24,248 nt of DNA. Source: Priapulus caudatus. Taxonomy: Eukaryota > Priapulida > Priapulimorpha > Priapulimorphida > Priapulidae. Of the stretch, positions 16,755 to 24,248 are shown one piece after another. The position numbers and the translations under genes are program-made. Numbering within the stretch: position 1 is the first letter of the stretch; the number at the start of each line of letters is the position of its first letter. A model generated the notes under the pieces. That model was not told where the DNA came from, made no database searches, and saw only the letters and a program-made list of their open reading frames with translations. The DNA lies in assembly GCF_000485595.1 (NCBI RefSeq), contig NW_014579500.1, positions 1 through 24,248 on the forward strand, given 5' to 3'.

Positions 16755-16842
16755 CTGTCAACAACAACAACAACAATGTAACTTCTCCTCCTTCCCATTG
16801 CTTCTGTTCCTTTTCTCCTCCCTTCTCCCCACCACCGCAAAC

Positions 16843-17382
16843 GTGCCACCGCAGACGTGCCACCGCGGACGTGCCACCGCGGACGTGCCACCGCGGACGA
16901 CGCGTGCCACCGCGGACAGGCGCACCTTGGCGGACAAAGCGCCAAACGGCCGAGCGCGACGTGCCACTCCAGCGGACAGTGCCACACCGCGGACCGACGT
17001 GCACGCGGACCGGGCACCGCCGGACCGTGCCACCTGCGGAGACGTGTTACCAACGCATCGGCGGACGTGCCACCGCGGACGACGTGCCATCGGCGGACCG
17101 CGCAGCCGCGGACGGGCGCCACCGCGAAATCAGACGTGCCAGGACACCCGCGGACAGAACGTGTTACGCGCGGACGACGGCCACTCGCGACCGACGTGTC
17201 AACCCGCGGACGACGGTGCCAACTACGCGGAACGTGCCACCGCGGACGACGTGGCCACCGTGGACGCCACCAGCGGACGACGCGACGTGCTTACCCGGCG
17301 CGGTAGGTGCCACCGCGGACGACGTCGTCACCGCGGACCGACGTGCGACCTGCGGACAGTGCCACAGGCGGACGACGTGCCG
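16843..17382 (+). repeat. Degenerate 14-bp repeat, GTGCCACCGCGGAC
   Basis: Perfect copies stand head to tail at about 16850-16910, then become increasingly broken by insertions and substitutions up to the start of the 41-bp satellite. Related GCCACCGCGGAC words reappear at 18270-18345 and 18800-18945. The open frames through it (Arg/Thr/Ala-rich) are repeat shadows. Confidence 0.8.
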
Positions 17383-18205
17383 ACCCAATTTACAGTCTGG
17401 TGTGCGTTACTGCATGGTGACAGCGCGACTCCACCGGCGCCGCAAATTACGAGTCTGTGTGCGTTTACCAGGGTAACATCGCGGGAACCGCGCCGACAAT
17501 TTATCAGTGCTGTGTTGGCGTTTACCAGTGTAAACAATCGCACCGCCAAATTTGACAGTCTGTGTGCGTGTTACGGGGTCGGAGGGGGACACATCGACGC
17601 CCAATGCGCACCAATTTACAGTCTGTGCGCTGCAGGTTACCATGGTAACATCGCACCAATTACCAGGGACGGCAGTCGTGCCCAGTCCTACCAGGTGCGG
17701 TAACGATCACCCGCGCGCGCCAATTTCAGTCAGTCCTGTGTGCGTTTACGATGGGTAACATCGCCGCCAATTTACAGTCTGTGTGCGGTTTACGTGCAGT
17801 GTAACGATCGCGCGCAGAATTTACCAGTCTGTGTGCGTGTTACCAGTGTCAAAATCGCGCCAATTTTACAGTCGTGTGTCGTTTACGTCGAGGGTAACAT
17901 CGGCACGCAATTCTACACAGTCTGTGTGGCGTTACCGCGACAGGCGTAACATCGGCGGCCAATTTACAGTCCGTGTGCGTTTAGGCAGTGTAACATCGCG
18001 CCAATTTACAGTGCTGTGTGGCGTTACCAAGGTAACATCCGGCGACGAAGTTGACACACAATTTACAGTCTGTGTGGCGTTTACCACAAGATGTAACAGC
18101 GGACGCAGACAGGTGCCCAAATTCCTAACATGTCTGTGTGCGTTTACAAGGGTAACATCGCACACATTTACAGTCTGTGTGCGTTTACCAGGGGTAACAT
18201 CGGCC
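17383..18205 (-). repeat. 41-bp satellite, reverse-oriented array (about 20 copies)
   Basis: Copies read AATTTACAGTCTGTGTGCG, then TTTACCAGGGTAACATCG on the plus strand, the reverse complement of the large array at 20128-24248. Many copies have single-base indels. Isolated, more broken copies continue to about 18745 (18540-18610 and 18695-18745). Confidence 0.9.
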
Positions 18206-20127
18206 GCGGACCAATCTTACGATGCTGGCTGTTTATGCCCGTTTTGACCAGGTGGCGGGGCCAGTGCAAGCCGCAAACAGGCGCCACGCGGACGAAGCGC
18301 CAGCCGCGGACGACTGTTTTACCTTTGGGACGTGGCCACCGGACGACGTGTTACTCAAAAAAGACAAAGGAGAAACCGAAAAAAAGAAAAAAAGATAAGC
18401 AAGAGCCGGGTCGGACCGTGCCAAGTTAAACCCAAAAGCGGACGTTGACAAAAATAAAAAGAAAAAAATTGCGGACATGGCGTGTTACGTAACATCGCGG
18501 CCAGAGTGTGCAGGACTAGGTGACACACTCCTGTGTGAAGCGATTCTTACACGGCGCCGAAGGGTAACATCGGCGCCCAACTTTCAGTCTAGATGTGGCT
18601 GTTTGACGTGCTGAGTGTAACGATCGCGCGCGAGAGTGTCACGGAGCATCTTGAGTTGTCTTGAGTTGCTACCGAGTCTCGGCCGCCGGAAACACTCCGC
18701 GCCAATTTACAGTGCTGTGTGCGTTTTACGGGCAGGGTAAACATTGGGGCGCGGCGACGACCGTGCGTTTTACCACGCTGACGTCGGAGCGCAGCGAGGA
18801 CGGCCGTGCCCACCGAGCGGACAAGCGACGTTGTATTTAGGCGCGGACGTCGCCACCTTGGGCGACCCGAAAAGACGGCGCCATGGCACGGCGGCACCTG
18901 CGGACTGGGTTGGAGCGACCTGGCGGCGACCTGTGCCACCGCGGACGGGGAACGGTTATCGCGGGGACTATGATGGGCTGGACTGATGGGCTGAGTGACT
19001 GCATGACGGATACAGACTGGGTGAGGTCGGAGCACGCGAGCGGTAAACGCGCGAGCTAGTGTGGGGCCGGACACGCGAGGCGCCACGCAGCGTCGAGAAC
19101 ACACGCGTGCTGTTGCGCTGGCGCGGCACCGACGCGAGCCGTTTAACGCTCGCGCCGCGATACCCAGCGTTTGTGGGCGGCGCGACAACCAGGGCTCTGT
19201 AGAGTGTAGCTGAGCCGAGTCGGAACTCGTTGCGAAGGCCGATGGGCATGGAGGCGCAGGCGTTGTGGGAGTGGGGGACGACGGTGGGAGCAGGAAACCC
19301 TAAGCGAAGAAGAAGCCTGGCGTCGCATCAGCAGCACCGGCCACCGCTCAGTATCGTGATCGCGCCTCCCGCGCGTCGGGTCTCCTCGTTGCTACGGCGT
19401 AAATACTGCTGTCGTGCTCGACGCGCGCCCTGCTCGTGTCATTAAATAATTTAACGCCGTGTGTGAGTCCGTAATATTAAATTAATGATAATCATATATT
19501 AAATAATAAACGTGACGGCTACGTACGGCACGGGCGCGAGGCGGTACGCGTCTTGAGCAGGTTTTGTGGGCGGACACGGCGAGCGTAACCGCGCGGAGCA
19601 GGTGTTGGGGCGGACACAACGCGAGGCGTTACGGAGCGACGGCAGGTGTGGGCGGACGACGCGAGCTACGCGCGAAGCAGTGTGGGCGGACCCAGCGCGA
19701 GCGGTACGTTAGCGAGACGTGTGTCAGGGCGGGGGCACGCAGTAAGGCCAGCGAGGCTGTTGCTCTGGGGGTGGTGCGCCTGATACCAGGAGCGGGTGCT
19801 GTCGTACGTGCACGTATTTTATTATTAATATTATTAATTATCAGTTATTAATATTTAGCGGATACAACGTATGAAATTATTAATGTACAACGAGCAGGCC
19901 GCCGTGAGCACGACAAGTATTACCGGACAACGAGGAGACGATCGCGGAAGGCGCGTACGTACGAGAGTGGCGGTGCTGGCTGATGGACGCCAGCTTCTTC
20001 TTCCTTGTCGCCCATGCGGCACCTCTGATTGCACGATTCGACTGCGCTCAGCTACAAACGTCGGCGGAGCAGGAAGGGGGCAGCACGGGTTTCAGGCGTG
20101 TCCGACGTCAGGTAGAAGCGGCCCCAA
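18206..20127. repeat. Spacer between oppositely oriented satellite arrays
   Basis: This is a mixture of GCCACCGCGGAC-type words, stray satellite copies, A-rich sequence (18355-18475), AT-rich patches (19440-19515 and 19815-19880) and a third repeat family rich in GTGTGGGCGGAC. No reading frame shows a protein domain, and I see no RNA gene. Confidence 0.6.
19018..19745 (+). repeat. Third repeat family, GTGTGGGCGGAC/ACGCGAGCG
   Basis: GTGTGGGGCCGGACACGCGAG near 19060 matches GTGGGCGGACACGGCGAGCG near 19565, and further copies follow near 19605, 19650 and 19685, linked by GCGTTACGNGCGAGCAG-like sequence. The spacing is roughly 35-45 bp. Unique sequence interrupts the family between about 19160 and 19545. 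Confidence 0.55.
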
Positions 20128-23100
20128 TGTTACCCTGGTAAACGCACATAGGACTGTAAATTGGCGCGATGTTACACTGTAAACCGGCACACAGACTGGT
20201 AAATTGGCGCGATGTTACAGCTGGTAAACCAAGCACAGACTGTACATTGGCGCGATGTACCCTGGTTAAACGCACACAGACTGTAAATTGGCAGCGATGT
20301 ACCCTGGTAAACGCATCACAGACGAAAATGGTGCGATGTACCGCTGGTAACGCAACACAAGACTGTAAATTGTGGGCGATGTTACGCCTGGTAAACGCAC
20401 ACAGACTGTAAAAATCTTGGGTGCGATGTTACAATGGTAAGACGCACACAGACGTAAAATGGCGCGATGTTATCCCTGGTAACGCACACAGTACTGTATA
20501 ATTGCGCGATGTTAGCACTGGTAAACGCACACAGACTGTAAATTTGGCGCGATGTTACCCTGGTATAACGCAACACAGACTGTAAGATTGTGCGAATGTT
20601 ACCCTGGTAAACGCACAGCAGACTGTAAATTGGCGGCGATTTTACACTGTAAACGCACACAGACTGTAAATTGGCGGCGATGTTACACTGGTAAACGCGC
20701 ACCATAGCTGTAAATTGCCGCGATGTTACCCTTGGTAAACGCACACAGACTGTAAATTGGCGGCGATGTTTTTACACTGGTAAACGCACAACAGCTGTAA
20801 ATTGTCGATGTACCCTGGTAAAGCGCAGCCACGACTGTTAAATTGGTGCAGATAGTTACCTCTGGTAAACCGCACACAGACTGGTAAATTGGTGCGATGT
20901 ACGACGGTAACGCAGCACAGACTGTAAATTGGCGGGCGATGTATAGCCCCTGGTAAACGCACAAGCAGACTGTAAATTGGCGCGATGTTTAGCACTGTAA
21001 ACGCACACAGACGTAAATTGGTGGAATGTTACCCTGGTAAACGCACACAGACTGTAATTGGCGCGATGTTAACACTGTGAAACGCACACAGACTGTAATA
21101 TTGCGCGATGTTACGCTGCGTAAACGCATCACAGACTGTAAATTGGCGCGATGTACCGCTGGTAAACGCACACAGACTGTAAATTGGGCGCGAATGTCAC
21201 TGGTAAACGCACACAGACTGTTAAATTGGCGCGATGTTACCTGGTAAAACGCACAACAGACTGAAAAATTGGCGCGATGTTACCCTGGTAAACGCTACAC
21301 AGACTGTAATTGGCGGGATGTTACACTGGTAAACGCCACACAGACTGTAAATGTGCGCGATGTTAACGCCTGGTAAACGGCAAACACAGACTGTAAATTG
21401 CCGAGTTAGGCACTGTAAACGCACAAGACTGTAAAATTGTGGATGTTTCACTGGTAAAGCCCGCACACAGAGCTGTAAATTGGCGCGATGTTACCCTGTT
21501 AAACGCACACAGACTGTAAATTGTGGCGATGAACCACTGGTAAACGCACACAGACGTGTAAATTGGCGCGATGTTACTGGTAAAGCGCACACAGATGTAT
21601 AATGGCGGCGATGTTACACTGGTAAAACGCACCACAAACTGTAAATTGGTGGCGAGTTTACACCTGCGTAAGCGCATACAGACTGTAAATTGGCCGCGAT
21701 GTTACACTGGTAAACGCACCACAGACTGAAATTGGCGCGATGTACGCTGGTAAACGCACACCAAGATGTAAATTGCCGCGATTGTTACACTGGAAACGCA
21801 CACAGACTGCGTAGAATTGGCGCGATGTTACCCTGGTAAAATGCACACAGACGAAATTGGCGCGATGTACCCTGGTAAACGCACACAGACTGTAAAATGG
21901 CGCGAGTTGACACTGTAAACGCACACAGACTGTAAATTCGGCGCGATGGTTATCCCTGTAAACGCACACAGAGCTGTAAATTGCGCGATGTTACCCTGGT
22001 AATGTAATGCCGCGATGTTACCACTGTCGCACACGCTGTAAATTGGCGCACAAAAAACTTACACTGGTAACCACTGTATTGTGGGTGTTACCTGGTAACG
22101 CCACCACAGACTGTAATCTGGCGGCGATCGTATACCCTGGTAATCACCAACCAATTGAGCGCCAGCAACCAACGCCACACAGACCTAAATTCGCGGTTCT
22201 AAAAACAAGGTAAATGCACACAGACTGTAAATTGGCCGCGATGTTCACTGGTAAACGCACACAGACGTAAATTGGGTGGGCGATGTTACACTGTAATACG
22301 CACACAGACTGTAAATTGTGGAGTTAGGCGCCCGCCCCGCCGCGCGGCAGCCCCCGCCGCCCTGGTAACCACCACACAGACTGTAAATTCGGTGCGATGT
22401 ATAGCCCTGGTAAAGCCACACAGAAGTAAATTGGCGCGACTGTTCACCGGTAAACGCAACACAGACTGTAAATGGTGCAATGTACATGGTAAATCGCACA
22501 CAGACTGTAAATTGGCGCGAGTTACCCTGAAACGCACACGACTTGTAATGGCGCGAAGTTACACTGCGTAAACGCACACCAGACTGTAAATCTGGCGCGA
22601 TGGTTACACTGAAACGCACACCAGACTGTAAATGCCGCATGTACCCTGGTACAACGCACCAGACTGTAAATTGGCGCGATGTTACACTGGTAAACGCAAC
22701 ACAGGACTGCGAAATTGTGCGACTGTTACACTGGTAAGACGCACACCGACTGTAAATTGGCGCGATAGTTACCCTGTGGTAAACCTGCACAGCAGACTGT
22801 CAAATTGGCGCGATGTTACCGTCGGTAAATGCACACAGACTGTAAATTGGCCACGGCGATGTTAACCCTCGCGTAAAACGCACACAGAACTGTAAATTGG
22901 CCCTGCGATCTTTACCGCTGGTAAAATGCACACAGCACTGTAAATTGCGGGGGGGCGATGTACCTCGTAAATGCACACAGACTGTAAATTGCCCGCGATG
23001 TTACCCTGGAACGCACACAGAATGGTAAATTGCGGCGATGTTACACCTGGTAACGCACACAGACTCGAAAAATGGCCGGCGATGTTACGCCCTGGTAAAC

Positions 23101-24248
23101 GCCGACACAGACTGTATAATTGGCGGCGATGTTACCCTGGTAAACGCAACACAGACTGTAACATTGGCGCGAGTACCTGGTAAACGCACACAGACTGTAA
23201 ATTGGGCGCGATGTTGAGCACTGTGAACGCACACAGCACTGTAAAGTGTGGCGATGTTACAGCTGAACCGCACACAGACTGTAAATTGGCGCGATGGTTA
23301 CCCTGGTATCACACGCCACAGCAAGACTGTAAAATTGGCGCGATGTCACCGCTGGTAAATGCACACAGACTGTAAATTGGCGCGATGATTACACCCTGGA
23401 AACGCACACAGACGTAGAAATTGGTGCGATGGTTATCACTCGGATAAAACGCAGCGACTAGACTGTAAATGCGTGGCATCGTTCACCAGCTGTGAATAGC
23501 CGACAGCACAGGATCTGAGAATTGTGCGACTGTTACACTGGTGAAAACCACACAGACTGTAAATTGCGCGATGTACCAGCGCCTGGTAGAGGGCGCACAA
23601 GACTGTAAATTGGCGGCGATGTTACCCGGTAAATGCACACAGACGTAAATCGGCGCGATGTTCACCTGGTAACATCACACAGACTGTAAATCTGGCGCGA
23701 TGTACCCACTGGTAAACGCACACAGATCGTAAATTTGCCGCGCTGCTTACCGCTGGTAGTCGCACACAAGACTGTAAAGTGGCCGGCGATGTTACCTGGT
23801 AAATGCACACCGACTGTAATTCGCGCGATGTACGCCCCGGCTGGCTAAACCGCGCAACAGACTGTGAACATTTGCGCCGATGTTACCGGCGGTAAAGTGC
23901 ACACAGACGTGTAAATGCGCCGATGTTGACCGCGCCCCGCCCTGGTAACCAGCACACAGACGTAAATTGGCGCGAGTTGACCGGCTGGTAATGCACACAG
24001 ACTGTAAATTGGCGCGATGCTTCTACCCTGGTAACGCACTAACAGACCTGTATAGATTCGCGCGATGCTACCCTGGGAAATTGCACACACGACTGTAATT
24101 GGCGCGATGTCACCCTGGTACGCACACAGACTGCTCATTGCGCGACTTTTACCCTGCGTACAATTGCTACAAGCAGACTGTAAATTGGGCGCGACGCTTA
24201 CCCTGGTAAAATGCACACAGGACTGTGAAATTGGCGCGATGCTACCCA
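20128..24248 (+). repeat. 41-bp satellite, forward array (about 100 copies, runs off the window)
   Basis: The consensus is GTAAACGCACACAGACTG, then TAAATTGGCGCGATGTTAC, then ACTG or CCTG. Length variation comes almost entirely from one- or two-base insertions and deletions spread evenly along the unit, and GC insertions occur at about 22325-22365. The minus-strand short frames (FTVCVRLPG and YSLCAFTRV) are the same unit read in different phases; with a 41-bp period the frame changes every copy and meets a TAA once per three units, so they are not genes. Confidence 0.95.

Noticed and set aside
16621-17703. Plus-strand frame of 360 codons, Arg/Thr/Ala-rich
   Set aside because: It runs antisense through an ANKS6 exon and then through the GTGCCACCGCGGAC repeat into the satellite; no domain, and composition set by the repeat.
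20382-24216. Chain of minus-strand short frames with FTVCVRLPG and YSLCAFTRV repeats, resembling a repeat protein family
   Set aside because: They are the 41-bp satellite read in successive phases; the unit is not a multiple of three and gives a TAA once per three units. Indels alone decide their lengths.
17383-24248. Possible CRISPR array (short repeats in large numbers)
   Set aside because: There are no unique spacers: the whole 41-bp unit is repeated head to tail. The context is an animal genome with spliced genes and no cas genes.

Overview
The window is nuclear DNA from an animal, probably a marine invertebrate. Genes have spliced coding exons with GT/AG borders. The two recognisable genes are metazoan: PDCD4 (plus strand) and an ANKS6-like gene (minus strand). 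A LINE fragment, a foldback element and many microsatellites and minisatellites sit between exons. Coding exons are strongly GC-biased at third codon positions, while the introns are ordinary to AT-rich. I cannot name the species. PDCD4 has only one intron inside its coding region, unlike the multi-intron vertebrate gene, which argues against a vertebrate.

Layout, left to right. 1-1.6 kb: unique DNA without a gene I can support. 1.8-6.06 kb: a purine-rich block in which T is almost absent from the plus strand. 6.06-6.43 kb: almost pure alternating CG. 6.45-7.04 kb: a T/A-rich patch, then a CT microsatellite. 7.066-7.163 kb: the last coding exon of an unidentified plus-strand gene. 7.518-14.209 kb: complete PDCD4 (470 aa, two coding exons, one 5.3-kb intron carrying a LINE 3' fragment, a foldback element and simple repeats). 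14.58-16.75 kb: five consecutive exons of an ANKS6-like gene on the minus strand, convergent with PDCD4, whose splice phases join into one 248-codon frame. 16.84-24.25 kb: short-unit satellite arrays, chiefly a 41-bp satellite first in one orientation and then, after a 1.9-kb spacer, about 100 noisy copies in the other.

The genes look independent. PDCD4 is a translation inhibitor that binds eIF4A; ANKS6 is a ciliary scaffold. The unusual feature is the non-coding architecture. Nearly every exon edge abuts a tandem repeat, and in ANKS6 two arrays have copied the splice sites themselves (seven donor copies; one decoy acceptor). I found no defence, biosynthetic or other new gene system. The 1.8-7 kb and 16.8-24.2 kb regions may be partly distorted by uncorrected long-read error, because they are full of single-base indels while the neighbouring exons are clean. 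The long open frames in the T-poor block and in the satellite follow from composition and repetition and are not annotated as genes.
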